Positions 37,601 through 48,847 of a DNA stretch of 64,000 nt are shown here, in pieces. The stretch is from Icerya purchasi (taxonomy: Eukaryota; Arthropoda; Insecta; Hemiptera; Monophlebidae): positions 535,960,315-536,024,314 of the forward strand of contig CM077115.1 of assembly GCA_039619475.1 (NCBI GenBank). Direction: 5' to 3'. The first letter of the stretch is position 1. Every line of letters begins with the position of its first letter. The notes beneath the pieces are model-generated. The model had not been told where the DNA came from. It saw only the letters and a program-made list of their open reading frames with translations, and ran no database searches. The position numbers and the translations under genes are program-made.

Positions 37601-40600
37601 TATAAACAAAACGTAAACATAAATATCAGTGAATTTACAAAAAATTATTTAAATGTCAACTTTTTAGATGTTTTACAATTATAAACGTATATTGATCTAT
37701 TATTTTTTTCATTGTAGCCATTAATTGATGTTTTCATTTCATTTTATTTTTTATTTAATATTATTTATAAAACTAATGATAGATAAAAAGTTACCATTAA
37801 GAGCAATATTTAATTATGATCTCTTTGCTGGTAGCGATTTTCACGAAAATATAAATAAATAAAACTGTCTTTTGCAGTTAATGTTACAATTTGTTACACG
37901 AATATTTTTCACTATTCAGAAAGAAATAACATTTTAAACATATATCCATGAATATATATGTATCTTGAAATAGACGAAACCGGCAGGACATTTTTTATGT
38001 ACATATTATGAAATATATTTATATTATCGTAGTTTTTAGTTAGCAGTACTTGATTTAATACGTTCACATTTAATTCAGTTAATTACGTTTATTTATATAT
38101 AGATAACAACTTAGAACACAGGCTCGTAGAATTTTCAAGCTAAATCCTTCGAGTGAAAATTTTCTGGAATTTAAAAAACAAGCGAAAACAAAAAGGGATC
38201 TAAAGGGAAAAAAAAAAAAAGTGTGGAGCGAATTTTGCTCATCCATTAATGCTAATTAAAATATATCAAAAATCTAGCATAAAATAAAAGACAGAATAAT
38301 CCACCAAAGCCGATTAAAAGTACTACCAACATAGATCGAATTAAATAATATCTGAAATCTTTGGGTAACAATATGCTTACAAAATTTATTACATAAATAC
38401 ACTATTAGAGAGCTATATACTCTGGGATCTATACGTCATATACGACGCATCGATGAAGAAGAATATAAGTTCACTGTAGAGTATAATTACGTAAAATGTA
38501 CTAATTTGACTTCAACTCCATCGGTAGATTCATAATATTAAAAGATATTCATTACAGATTTACATACCAACGGAGTATTGTAATATAATCCGAATATCAT
38601 CCTTGGTAGCAAAGGAAACAGTACGTTACGAAAGCAAACAGATTTTCCTCGGAATGTTTTTAGATCCCATATCGGATGTTTTGTAAATGCTTCAAAAACC
38701 GAACTAAATGCTGACTGGTACGTGTAAGTTTCCCAAACTAAAATATGCACGTCCGTGGAAAAAACATCCGGATGAGATGAGTTGACATGAAGAGAAGCAT
38801 ACAAATTGAAAAAGTCGCAGAAATGATGATACATGTTGACAGCTGCGTAGAAAAACACATATTTTTATATCATTATAAAAAAATTATGGATGCAACAAGC
38901 AATCTTTGATTACTTTAAGTATACAAAACTATTTTACGTATACGTAATAAAAAGACAAAATTAAGCGTTCATCCAATTAATAGTTTTTAAGATATAAACG
39001 GTTAATTATTGAGCGCTAACTAAAAAGAATGGCGTAAAAAAAAACGAACAAAAAACGATCTAAAAACATTGATAATCAGAGCAGTCAAGTTCTCATGTCG
39101 ATGATTTTCGTCCGTAGATACCGTAAAGCTTTCTTCATATCTTCAACGCTGTCAATATTTCTACGAATTGCTAATATCCGTAGTAAGTACTCGCTTTTTT
39201 TTTATTAAAGCTTCAGTCAGTTTACCTTTTCCGCCAATTTTTTTTTAACTACTTCAGAGTCGAGTTTTCATTTAATTTTTTTTAGACACGACCTATACAC
39301 TCACTCTTGACAACTACTTGTTCGTCATCATAAGGATTAACATTAATTGAGTCTCCATCACTGATGTAATTTACGTATTTCACACCGTGAAGCTCTTCTG
39401 ATCTCAAATACATAGTTTTCACAGACTCCATCAGAGCCTTCATAGGTTTTTGAGAAAATTCCTTCGTCGTGCTGTTCTTTTCATGCTAGATATTCTTGCG
39501 AATCCTTAGATATGTTCTTTCAAAATGCACAAAATTGACAGTAACTGCTTTTTACGATAGCATCTATAACTTCCCCTGTGTGTAATGTGCTATGGGAGTC
39601 GTCACACCATACAGCGATTTGAACCCTCTTTTTTGCCACGTACCATCTCCAGACACTTTGAACTGAAGTAGAGGTTTCTCAAGTTTTTCATTTTCTTTCT
39701 TTTCCTCTTTTACAGCTTTTTTAGAACAATATTCGAATCCTTTTTTTTTTTTTTTTTTGAGGCGGAATGGATGTGATCATAAATTCTGCTGTAAGTTTCC
39801 TCAGATATGCCACAGTACCAATGCAACTGTAGAAAATATTTAACCCTTATCGTTCAATATCTAAGAGTCACATGACGAACACAATCCTTCGATTTATCTC
39901 AAATCCAGTATTGATTGAAGAGCATGAACTTATTGCTCTCGATCCACATCTACACTTGATAAGAATTTTTTAAAACCAAGTCCCCTGATTCTAGTTTCTT
40001 CCAATCGTACGTTTTCCTTATTCGACTAATTAGAATATCTCATGAAGCTGTAAACACGGTGAAGAATTTGATGAAACGATAACATATCAAAGGATTAATA
40101 TTTATATTTTCAATTGTTGAACATTTTTTTGCATTAGCACTATCGCCTAAATGTTTACTTTCTTCAACATCTTTAGTGAATTGATTGCCATAAGAACATT
40201 TCGGCGGTCCACTTTGTCGATATGGTGTAAATTTATCACCTTTAGGATGCGAAGACATTTTTTTTTTTCAATAAATTTTGTTGTACATGTCGAAAAGCAA
40301 AAAACCTATACGAGTCGAGAAGCAAAAGCAAACCGATGCTAAACGACGCTGTTTGAAATACGAGGGATGTTCAATAAGTAATGTAGCATAGCTTGTTTCA
40401 CGCTCGCTGTTTGATAAAACTACGTGAAATTTACGTAGGAGGTAGAGAAGGGAAATACGAACAGAATGCCGTTTTGCCGTGTTTTAATCTGATCAATAGA
40501 ACTTCTGTCCACACGTATGAAACGTTTTAGCGAATCTTTCCGATCCAGCGAGTTACGAGACACGTGTAATCTCTGACAGCTGAAGAAGTTCCAGGTGCAG

Positions 40601-43600
40601 AAATTTATCGTTGACTGTGCACAGTATACAATACAAACAGCGCTATGGCGCGGAGTGTGTGTACAAATGAATCATGGTGTTTAAAGAAGGAAGACTGAAT
40701 TAGGCGGCCGACTAGGAACACGCTTGGTTTCATACCCATACCATACGAATGACTTCGAATTTCGCTTTAATATTTCTTAAGCATATTTTTGAATAATTAT
40801 GCTGGCGATATATGTAATAAAAAAATAAAAAAAATCGTTTTTTTTTAAAGTGACTAATGTGGATCCTCCTCTTAACACACACTTGAAGTATACAAAAACC
40901 TTTTTTTTTAAAAATATGTTGGCGCACAAAAAACCCTGCAAATAACTGGCATTGATCTGAAGCAGTCTAGTAAAAAAAGGTACGTTAATTACGTTTATAA
41001 TTTGCTCCTAAAGTTCTAAAAAGCGAAGAAAACGAAATTTCAACAGTTGGTAGTTTTGAAAAAGTCGTTAATTTTTGTTTAATTTTTGCAATAAATATCA
41101 GTTTTTTATTAACAAAATTCAAATTTTTTTAAGACTAGGAAAAAATCCTGAAGTTTTAGCCAAAACAGCTGATTAGTTTTTTTGCTATCATTCTTACCAA
41201 TTTCAAAAAACATTGTTTCGAGAAAAACGTATTTAAAACTTTCACTACCGATAAATAATAATCGCTAGGTATTTTCGAAAAACGACAAAAATCAATTGAA
41301 GGAGCTCGAATTTTAAAATAAAACTTTCGGAGTGTATTCTACGGAAAATTTTCTATCTTTTAAAAGGGGAAAAAAATATCGATTTTTTGAACCGTCTAAT
41401 TGTATTCTCCTCCCGTAAGGATTACTAGAAGTTTTCATCCACTGTATACCCTTGTGAAATGTACACGAACTATACACGAATCTCGGCGAATTCGGTTAAA
41501 ATATTTTATTTCTTTGTTTCTAAATATTATCTGCGTCAATTTTCACAGTTAACAAGTGTAATTTATACATTATTATTCATTGCGTGCATGTTAATTTAAT
41601 TAGACATTATTAAATTTTATGCGGTCGTATTACTTCTGTCAATAACAGAAAAAAATACAAAATCTCTGACATTAAAATTGTTTGGTTTAGAATTTTCAAC
41701 TATTACACGATAAAAAAAACATAATTTTAATCGTAATACTTTGTTATTAGTAATAAAGACACGATAAAAAGAAAGCATAAAAAAAAGTTGGTCGATAAAT
41801 ATGCTCTTTTCTCAAAGAATATCGCTATTTCAATGAAGAAATGTATTAGGCTTAACTCACACGGACCACTTTGGAATCGTAAGTTTTTCTGGTGGTCACG
41901 TTCCGACTGCCGTTAGAGCTGACGACAGTCCGTCTGAGTCGTATTGCGTTTTCCCATCATTTCTATGTTCCAAATAAAATTACCCACAACCGACCACTAT
42001 ATTTCATAGATTCTTTCTGCTGTGGTCGAAAAATGGTCCGTGCGAGTTAAGCCTTAAACTAAACTAATGATTAAAATAAACCGTATTTAATTTTAATATC
42101 GGTGATTATCATCGAACCAAAAGTTCGATTTTCACATTTCATGCACAACAGACCTTGATAATCAACACTTTAAAAGATTATCATTTTCTCCAATCATTAA
42201 AAGTTAATAATAATAAAAATATAGATTTTATGAAATTAATAATGCAAACTATTATAAAAACATTCGGAACTTTGAATAGAATATATAAATAAACCAAACT
42301 AAACGAAAATTAACAAACAGCATGCACTTCATTCTCTATAGTAGTATATTATCAATATTTTACTGTAATTCTATTACAATGGAAAATTATCGGTAGTCTT
42401 ATGATAACGTTTGAATATTTCGAACATACAAGTACATCAGAAAACCGACTAATGTCTCGATGTAATTAAATAAACAATCGCATTCTCGGTATCTTTCAAT
42501 CTAAAACGTATACCACGCATATTTATATAATTAAAGGAAAATAAAAGGCAGAAACTATTTTTTATAGGCAATGTGAAATCGTAGTTATAGATTAGATGCT
42601 ACGAAAGAGTAACGTGAAATTCAGTTTTTCTTGTTAGTTTCATTAGCCACTTTTAATATAATCAAATATATATATATTAGTCGATTACAAATTAACACGA
42701 TGCATATTAGTTAATAATATATAATTCGTGGCAATGTCTAAAAACTAACCGGCATCAATTTTCATTATAAAAGTAGGCTTATCAATAACAATTTCGCAGT
42801 GCGTCGGTATTGGACGTCTATGAAGGCTTCCGAAATGTATTAACTCAGGACTCCACGACTGAAGTGGACTTAAATGATCGCACTCGGTTTTCAATCGTGA
42901 ACTATGAAGTCTACGATTAAGCAAAATTTATTAAATAATTTTTTTCCTACGTAAAAGAAAAGAATATCTCGTATATTTTTGCACCGGATCATTACAAATG
43001 TAAACGATTTCGATTCTTCCAATGCTGCACGATATACAAGAATGACGAAGGAAAATATTTACTACAATTTTCATACTTTCCGAATAATACTATATACACA
43101 TTTAACTAGGAAAAAAATTTAAATCCGCTCGAAAATTATAAGCATACAATCGATCTAAAATGTACCGTCACTTACGTCGACCAAATAATTTTTGGTTAAT
43201 CTATGCAACACGAGTAGCAACAAACTTTAGCATATAAGAAAAGTAATAATTGCTGAAGGAACAAGCGTTCACGCGCAATTTATTTATTTTTACATAGATT
43301 TATTTTCTATTTAATATTTAACAAGATACTTTTTTTTTGTTTTTAGTTACAGCTAATTTCAAACGTGGAGAAACGTCTGGTGTTGTAATAAATCACATGT
43401 TTGCAAATAATTTCAAAAAATATATTTTTGTATCCTATAGAGTTAAAATCCATTCAATGAAGTACTGTACAATTACAAATTTAAAATATTTTTCGTTTAG
43501 AACCTATAAAATGAACTCCAACGAATTTGATTATTCCTCAATTAAATGAAAAAACTTCAGTTACTGTCACAGTATCATGATTATTAGTTTTTCCCGAATG

Positions 43601-46149
43601 AAAAGTTTTAACTAATGCGTTAAAATGTGATTGGGAAGTGGAAGCAGGAGATCCCTTATCATTCACGGGAAAAAGACGAAGCTGATAGAAAGTAACAATC
43701 AAAACGGGAAAGGAAAAATTACAGTCACAATAACCCAATGAAATAACCGATTAAAGAAGAAAATGCAATGAATGTTCCCGCAATGCAGATGACTATAATG
43801 TGAAACGAAACATGCCCGAAAATAAATAAGTTACTTATCGGCACAATGTTAATTAATTGTGCCGTAGTAAAAAAGAATTTTTCAATTGTGTTATTTCGTA
43901 AATTATTGTTTAATAAGTAGTAAATATCGATCTAATATTTCCCATAGCTTCTTTTCCTTTCTTTTTCAAATGAGAATTTTTATCACGATTTATAATTTTA
44001 TTACGAACGAAATTCTATACGCTATAATGATGTAGTTGATCAGGCGGCAGCGCTTCGAAATTGCTTCGATTTCTGCTACCAGATACATTGAAAATATAGC
44101 CAATTTTCGCTTGGGCCAAACAGATTTAAAAATTTGTATAAAATAATCTCGAAAAATTGTGAAACCGAATACATATCGGTTGGAAAATGAGTTGTATAGA
44201 AATTCTGAAAATTCAACTGTCTTCTAATGGTTTTCATTGTAATTTTACGCGCGATTTAAATACCACCAATCCTGAATAAGGAAAAATATATTCGAGTATT
44301 CAAAAAGTTGTAAAAATTTCATTTTATACGTACGTCTATAATAAAAGAGCATGCTTTGCAGAGTTCACTTTTCAATTATCCTTACTTTCGGTAGAATGCC
44401 GCAAACATAAATTTGATTCCTTCCGAATCTCTAAATTTACGTCACACAATTTCTCTCGATAAATGTATATCTCACTTTTACTGTAAAAACCATATGCGTA
44501 ATTTCAGTGAACTCCGAGAATAACGAAAATAGATTCAATTTTCTTCGGTTTCGTTCGTAGCCCCGTTATAATAAGCTGCTACTATATATTTTTAAGTCTG
44601 CATATAAGTTTTCTATCAGCTAGCAAGTAAAGTTTTATCTCACACTTTGTACACTTTTTTTTTTTTTTTTTTACGACACATCCTTTGCCATCTTTTGTAT
44701 AATTAAAATATCGAAAAATTATAAAATATGAAGTTTATTTCTCCCTATATAATTACAGTTATTAAGATTAAAAATAATAAAGTATAACTTCCGTAAACAT
44801 ACTTGCAAAATCCGCCTATTTGTCCATCTTTTAATACGTCCATTTTATACCTAAGGGGTTCTTGTCTGTGCAACAAGTCAGTAAAATTAATCATTATGTT
44901 ACGTCCCCTACAAAATCGAAGATGATTAGTGCATTCTAAGAAAGAATCATCCTACAAAAGGAACACAAGCATTACATTCAACTCGTATTATAATCAATCG
45001 CACGAAACTGTACGAGGAAAAAAGAAATTATTTCGATTATTCGAAATAAAATTTTTAAACAATATTTTTATAAAAAATCGTACGATCAACGAAGTTTTTA
45101 TATAAAACTTTAATGATTTGTAAAATATTTCGTGCACGATTCCAGTTAATATTTGTACATTTACGCACCTCGAAGGATGATTCACACATAACCATCATCT
45201 CATTGCGTTGATTTTTTACATAACCAAAATCCGCTTGCTCGTAAAATGTATTTAGCTGCTGAGTTTTTGTTTCGCCTTTATGGTTCATTGAACATACTGG
45301 TATATGATAAGCACTGGTGAGATCACAGTCCAGTTCGTATCCCCAACATGCTTTGCTTTGTTTATTATTTTTCTGAAAATTGAACGTGTATTATTGATTT
45401 GTAAAAAAACATACACAATGAAATTTACGTACTTCATTTTTTTTTCTCCAAAAACGATAATAGTTTTCTTGCAATACATTTGGGGCTACCTTTCATCTAT
45501 AATACATTGAAAAGTTTTGAAACAGATAAAACCGTCATCAGATTCTTTTTCTTCGTAAAACCATCATCAGATTCTTTTTCTTCGTAAAACCATCATCAAA
45601 TTCTTTTTCTTCGTAAAACCTTATTTACTAATCTACACTGAACTGATCGAAAACTGATTTGTTAATTCTAGTCGTTAAGAAAATTAATTTACAAATTTGA
45701 CAAACTTGAAAAAGATTTTAAAATAAGCGGTTGTATTAATATGCTAATGTATGCGAAGTGTTATTATGCAAATGCGTAAAAATAAACTAAGTATTGCCTG
45801 ACTCTTCAAATTTATACGATTTAATAAAAAAAAAAAAACATGTAAAACGTACTGGTCTCTTTTTTGACATTTGTAAAACTCCATACAATTTTACTGTAAA
45901 TATAAGTTAAATAACATTCAAATAAAATATTTAATGTGAATTATTAATATATGTGTAAATACTTACGCAGTACGGATCATTTGAATTTTCTAAGCAATAT
46001 GTCTTGCGTAATTCCGGGAAACTATTTAAATAGTACTTCAAATGATCGGCATGTAAATTGAAGTGAAAATTTTCATTTTCGCCCGCTCCGTGTAATATTT
46101 TAATCATACGGAATAGAAAAAACATTAACAGAAAGTAATCTATGTTCAT
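25496..46149 (-). CDS. EOGT: EGF domain-specific O-linked GlcNAc transferase, complete, nine exons
   Basis: EOGT adds O-GlcNAc to EGF repeats of secreted and membrane proteins (Notch, Dumpy) in the ER lumen, using UDP-GlcNAc. Exons: 46149-45967, 45372-45169, 44951-44803, 42910-42750, 38842-38568, 34496-34296, 32549-32416, 28242-28140 and 25654-25496. They total 1566 nt including the stop (521 residues; human 527), and phases agree at all eight junctions. Landmarks: hydrophobic signal [109 protein letters not shown]. It ends REEL, a KDEL-type ER-retention signal. An upstream in-frame ATG at 46200 would add 17 residues before the signal; I prefer 46149. The introns are heavily colonised by transposons. 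Confidence 0.95.
25655..28139. other. EOGT intron 8
   Basis: No element recognised with confidence. It contains poly(T) runs near 26990 and 27390. Open frames at 27282-27656 on both strands resemble nothing I know. Confidence 0.5.
28140..28242 (-). CDS. EOGT: EOGT exon 8
   Basis: Encodes [20 protein letters not shown] and [14 protein letters not shown]. Acceptor TTTTAAAG; donor GTAAGT, phase 0. Confidence 0.92.
28925..29000 (+). repeat. possible tRNA-derived SINE head
   Basis: A TAGTTAGTTAGGCAGTGG stretch (A-box-like) is followed about 30 bases later by GGTTTAAATTCC (B-box-like). Too degraded for a tRNA gene; could be a SINE remnant. Confidence 0.25.
29040..29545 (+). pseudogene. 3' end of an I-like non-LTR retrotransposon
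   Basis: The translation shows the tail of RNase H-bearing elements: [20 protein letters not shown], then [11 protein letters not shown] (the ...DHIFFxCP block) and [18 protein letters not shown]. Many frame breaks. It ends near a GGGGCAATGCC / GGCGCCCCACCCC stretch around 29500-29535. Confidence 0.5.
29750..31006 (+). pseudogene. I-like non-LTR retrotransposon fragment with RNase H
   Basis: The 29758-30027 frame holds the RT C-terminal block [20 protein letters not shown], then [16 protein letters not shown]. At 30235-30480 an RNase H pattern follows: [30 protein letters not shown] and [11 protein letters not shown]. The last part (30764-31006) resembles the C-terminal tail. RT and RNase H order suggests the I/R1 group. 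It lies 3' of another 3' end (29040-29545), so two copies sit head to tail in EOGT intron 7. Confidence 0.6.
31109..32368 (+). mobile_element. mariner-family transposon, defective
   Basis: A 1260-bp element, the usual mariner length, flanked by TA (31107-31108, 32369-32370). The ends read CGAAGTGTGG and, inverted, TGAGGTGTGG. The transposase survives in pieces: [20 protein letters not shown] / [20 protein letters not shown] / [12 protein letters not shown] in frame 31476-31727, then [20 protein letters not shown] in another frame. The expected GDESW is replaced by CAATW, so the first catalytic Asp is lost. It lies in EOGT intron 7. Confidence 0.82.
31330..32220 (+). pseudogene. mariner transposase pseudogene
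   Basis: Helix-turn-helix region and part of the DDD domain spread over at least three frames with several stops. Near 32095-32125 SRFGTL* stands where YSPDLAPCDF is expected. Inactive. Confidence 0.75.
32416..32549 (-). CDS. EOGT: EOGT exon 7
   Basis: Acceptor TTTTTTCAG. Encodes [20 protein letters not shown] and [10 protein letters not shown], the most conserved GT61 block. Donor GTAAGT, phase 2. Confidence 0.94.
33133..33814. mobile_element. non-autonomous hAT element with perfect 8-bp target duplication
   Basis: 682 bp in EOGT intron 6 flanked by CTAAACAG on both sides (33125-33132 and 33815-33822). Ends are TAGAGATGCGCAAATC and, inverted, TAGGCATGGGTAACTC, the TAGxGATGxGxAA-type hAT terminus. 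The interior carries many GGATATATCCG-like short palindromes and no transposase. The open frames at 33232-33456 and 33567-33899 are repeat-derived. Confidence 0.82.
34296..34496 (-). CDS. EOGT: EOGT exon 6
   Basis: Acceptor TTGTTGTAG. Encodes [16 protein letters not shown], then [18 protein letters not shown]. Donor GTAAAC, phase 0. Length 201 nt. Confidence 0.92.
34854..35652 (+). repeat. left arm of foldback element
   Basis: Inverted copy of 36195-36995. Differences seen are mainly homopolymer lengths and a few substitutions (for example ATCGGCCTATA versus ATCGGCTTATA). Confidence 0.88.
36195..36995 (-). repeat. right arm of foldback element
   Basis: Inverted copy of 34854-35652, starting TCGGCCTGTCTGAGG and ending at ACTTTCCTTGT. 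Confidence 0.88.
36996..38567. other. rest of EOGT intron 5
   Basis: AT-rich, no recognised gene or element; poly(A) at about 38206-38220. Confidence 0.5.
38568..38842 (-). CDS. EOGT: EOGT exon 5
   Basis: Acceptor TTCTACGCAG. Encodes [31 protein letters not shown] and [14 protein letters not shown], the core of the glycosyltransferase (DUF563/GT61-like) domain. Donor GTATGT, phase 0. Confidence 0.94.
39100..40258 (-). pseudogene. Mutator-like transposase pseudogene (PF20700 type)
   Basis: Minus-strand translation begins [20 protein letters not shown] (40258). Further on it reads [25 protein letters not shown] (about 39660-39600), the DGTWxKRGxxSxxGVV signature of arthropod Mutator-like transposases. 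Then come [20 protein letters not shown] (the FIGDGDS block) and [11 protein letters not shown]. Several stops and a poly(A) run break the frame. It lies in EOGT intron 4. Confidence 0.68.
40370..40710. mobile_element. possible mariner-like 5' end fragment
   Basis: GAGGGATGTTCAATAAGTAATG at about 40370 resembles the ends of a mariner group (GAGGGxxGTTCAxxAAGTAATG). The following ~330 bp looks like a leader region (ending AACACGCTTGG), but no transposase or second end follows. Confidence 0.35.
41849..42053. mobile_element. PIF/Harbinger-type MITE
   Basis: 205 bp in EOGT intron 4 with 20-bp ends GGCTTAACTCACACGGACCA and, inverted, GGCTTAACTCGCACGGACCA, flanked by the 3-bp duplication TTA (41846-41848, 42054-42056). 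A TTA/TAA target and GG-starting ends are typical of PIF/Harbinger. No coding capacity. Confidence 0.82.
42750..42910 (-). CDS. EOGT: EOGT exon 4
   Basis: Acceptor AATCGTAG. Encodes [17 protein letters not shown] and [15 protein letters not shown], matching the family's LSPLQSW block. Donor GTTAGT, phase 1. Confidence 0.92.
42911..44802. other. EOGT intron 3
   Basis: No element recognised. Frames at 43337-43549 and 43538-43738 look non-coding. Confidence 0.5.
44803..44951 (-). CDS. EOGT: EOGT exon 3
   Basis: Acceptor CTTTTGTAG. Encodes [19 protein letters not shown] and [19 protein letters not shown]. Donor GTATGT, phase 2. No long open frame marks it; it was found by translation. Confidence 0.92.
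45169..45372 (-). CDS. EOGT: EOGT exon 2
   Basis: Acceptor AATTTTCAG. Encodes ACWGYELDC and [20 protein letters not shown]. Donor GTGCGT, phase 0. Length 204 nt. Confidence 0.92.
45528..45614. repeat. tandem repeat, 29 bp x 3
   Basis: Three consecutive near-identical 29-bp units (AAAACCATCATCAGATTC then TTTTTCTTCGT) in EOGT intron 1. Confidence 0.9.
45967..46149 (-). CDS. EOGT: EOGT exon 1
   Basis: Start codon and signal peptide, then [16 protein letters not shown]. Donor GTAAGT (45966-45961), phase 0. Confidence 0.88.
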
Positions 46150-47118
46150 ATTTTTGAGTAAACTACACTTTCGCCGATGCAAACAATACGTTAAACACAC
46201 AATTTATAAAACTTATGGCTTAAATTACACCGGGGATAAACCCGACCGCGCTTATTTTGTACGGGTAATTTATTTAAAATGAATTAAATCGGTTTAATAG
46301 ATAAATAATTTACATAGCACATAGAGTAAAATAAAACATATACTGCCGTATTCTGAAAACCGTTAAAAATTTTCAAATTGTTCATTTACTGTTAAAACCA
46401 TAAAAGGAGATAAGAAACAGAACTATTACGTCATAAATTTTGCAATTTTTCAAGGATGCATAATTACAAGAGGATCAATGAACGAGAAATTAATCTTTTT
46501 TCTGTGTAATTATTAATAAACCCTAAAGAATTCGAAATAATTCCAATCAAAATACTATCCTTCGTATTTTTATAAAATTTAAAATCTCAAACGGAACATA
46601 AAATCAATATGTATTTTTTTACTTTTTAATTTATAATATCGTTATGCTATTTTATATTTTTTAATCGATTCAATATAACGGAGCTATTTTCAGATTAAAA
46701 ATTATGTGCAATATAATAAAATATGACTTTTTAAATGGTTTTTATCATTTTAACTAATTTAAAGCCGTCCTATTGTAAAGTTGATTCCTCTGACGTCATT
46801 ATTGATGATACGGTTTAGTCTCTGCTCACACAGGATGAGGTACTGACACTGATTCCAAAACTTCATAGTAGCTAACCTAACAACCACTCGTTTGATTTAT
46901 AAGAAGTTTTAATAGTTTGTTCCTACTTAAAGTATCGTTATTATCGCCTTATTTCCTGTTATCATTGTTACTGATGTCATCTAAATCATTTATAAGTTTT
47001 ATACAATAATTCTGTATTACAACTTTTCTCAACGATACAAAGCAGTGATATGATTGCCATTCACACAATTCGAATTTATACTGAATTTAATACATTAAAT
47101 ATTTAACGAAGTGATATA
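46150..47118. other. EOGT 5' flank
   Basis: Presumed promoter side of EOGT. No strong core motif recognised; no gene seen. Confidence 0.45.
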
Positions 47119-48845
47119 CAGTGAGCCACATTAATATTGGAACGGTAGGTTTGAAATTAAGACTCGTCAAAAAAAACGGAGGAAAAAGCTTTTAATTCAA
47201 AATTTGTTCGAAAACATGAAAAATAAACACCATCTCTTATAATACATGTGAAAAAGAAAACAGAAAAAATAAAAGAAACACAGCCCCGCTGTACAATGAA
47301 CGCAGAAAGTAAGAATTTGACCGTCGTCACATTAATATTGGAACGGTAAATAAAAGAACGAAAAATGGCTACTCAAAAAGGCAATAAATAACGAATAAAT
47401 GAAAATTAATACTTGGTATTGAAGCCTTTGGCCGCAATGATTGCCTCCAAACGGCGCCGCATGGAAGAAACTAATTTCTGGAGGTAATTTCACTCGGAAT
47501 CTTCGCCCACTCTTCTTCTAATCGAGAGTTTGCAGCTCTTGTTTGCTCGAAATAAGGCGTTCGCGCATTTTATTAATCTAAATAGTTCCATAAATTTTCG
47601 ATTGGATTGCAATGCGGCGACTGCGGCGGCGTTTCCAGGATCTTCGGACAGTTGAACAACAACCAGGCACGCGTTTTATAAGCTTTATGCTTGCGGTCGT
47701 TGTCTTGGTATAGTTTAAAGCTGTTCCGGATCCCCATTTTTTCGGCAATGATATGCAGATTTTTTCGCGGTATGTCGATGTACATGTCAGCAGTCATCTT
47801 TCCTTCAATAAATACTAAAGAACATACTGTTGAAAAACATCCCCAAACCATAACATGGCCGACGCCATGTTTTACTGTTGGAAGAACATGTTTTCGGTCT
47901 AATGCTATGTTCAGCTGTCGCCACACCTTTGCTTTCCCATCACTACCGAAAATATTAAATTTAGACTCGTCGGTAAAGATGACATCATTCCAGAAAGTTT
48001 CAGAGGCCAACTGATATTTCCAGGCAAAATTGAGGCGCTTCTTCTGATTAATTTTGGAAATGAGTGGTTTGCTACGCGCAGTTCGTGAATCGTACCCATC
48101 TTTTTCACGAGTCTCCGAATTGAGTCTCCGAATAAACTTCTTTTCCAGTCTTCTCGTACAATAGCGTAACTAATGTCGGAGCACTTACTTTTGGGTTACA
48201 TTTCACCTCGCGCATTATTAGCCGCTTCTGCCAAATTGAAAATTTTCCTGGCTGACCTTTCTGCGGATTAGAAGCGATTCGATCTTCGTCTTTAAATCGT
48301 CGAATAATATTAAATAAGCTCGTTTTTGGTAAGTTCATTAACCACCCAATTTTCAAATATGACAACAAACCCTTTCTACGATGATAAATGACTAATTGCC
48401 ATTTGTCAAACGAAATATTTCGCGATGTTCGATTCATTATTGATGAAAAAATTTTTCTTACTAGGGAAATTAAATTATGCACGGAACGCAACGGTATATT
48501 GTTGCCTGCGGGTTGATATTATTTTACGTATTACGTACGTAGTGTGTACCAGGGAAAGTCCAACTTTGCATGACTCACACGTTGTATAGATTTGACCACG
48601 TTTTCGGGCGCGTTATCGCTGCGTTCCAATATTAATGTGACGGGCAAATTCATACTTTCTGTGTGAATTGTGCAGCGGCTGTGCTTCTTTTTTTTTTTTT
48701 CTGTTTTTTTTTTCACATATATTATAAGAGATGGTGTTTATTTTTCATGTTTTTGAATAAATTTTGAATTAAAAGCTTTTCCCTCCTTTTTTTTTGACAA
48801 GTCTTAATTTCAAACCTACCGTTCCAATATTAATGTGGCTCACTG
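47119..48845 (-). mobile_element. Tc1-like transposon with long IR/DR ends
   Basis: 1727 bp flanked by TA (47117-47118, 48846-48847). Terminal inverted repeats of roughly 220 bp begin CAGTGAGCCACATTAATATT. Each end carries the direct repeat CACATTAATATTGGAACG twice: outer copies at the termini and inner copies at about 47330 and 48625. That is the IR/DR layout of Sleeping Beauty and Paris/S-type elements, where the repeats are transposase-binding sites. Confidence 0.92.
47420..48491 (-). pseudogene. Tc1 DD34E transposase pseudogene
   Basis: The N-terminal frame 48491-48105 has the paired helix-turn-helix region (WLMNLPKTSLFNIIRRFKDE, then ...GQPGKFS). A frameshift leads through 48108-47911. 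Frame 48010-47573 holds the catalytic domain: FTDESKFN (first Asp), YQDND (second Asp) and NPIENLW (Glu, 34 residues later). A stop right after NLWNYLD and a further break separate the last part (SSMRRRLEAIIAAKG-like, near 47455). The catalytic triad is intact, but the gene is broken in at least three places. Confidence 0.85.
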
Positions 48846-48847
48846 TA

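Noticed and set aside
46150..46200. Upstream in-frame ATG of EOGT
   Set aside because: Starting there would put 17 polar residues before the hydrophobic signal; the 46149 start gives a standard signal peptide.
47691..48014. 107-codon plus-strand frame
   Set aside because: Shadow of the Tc1 transposase catalytic domain.
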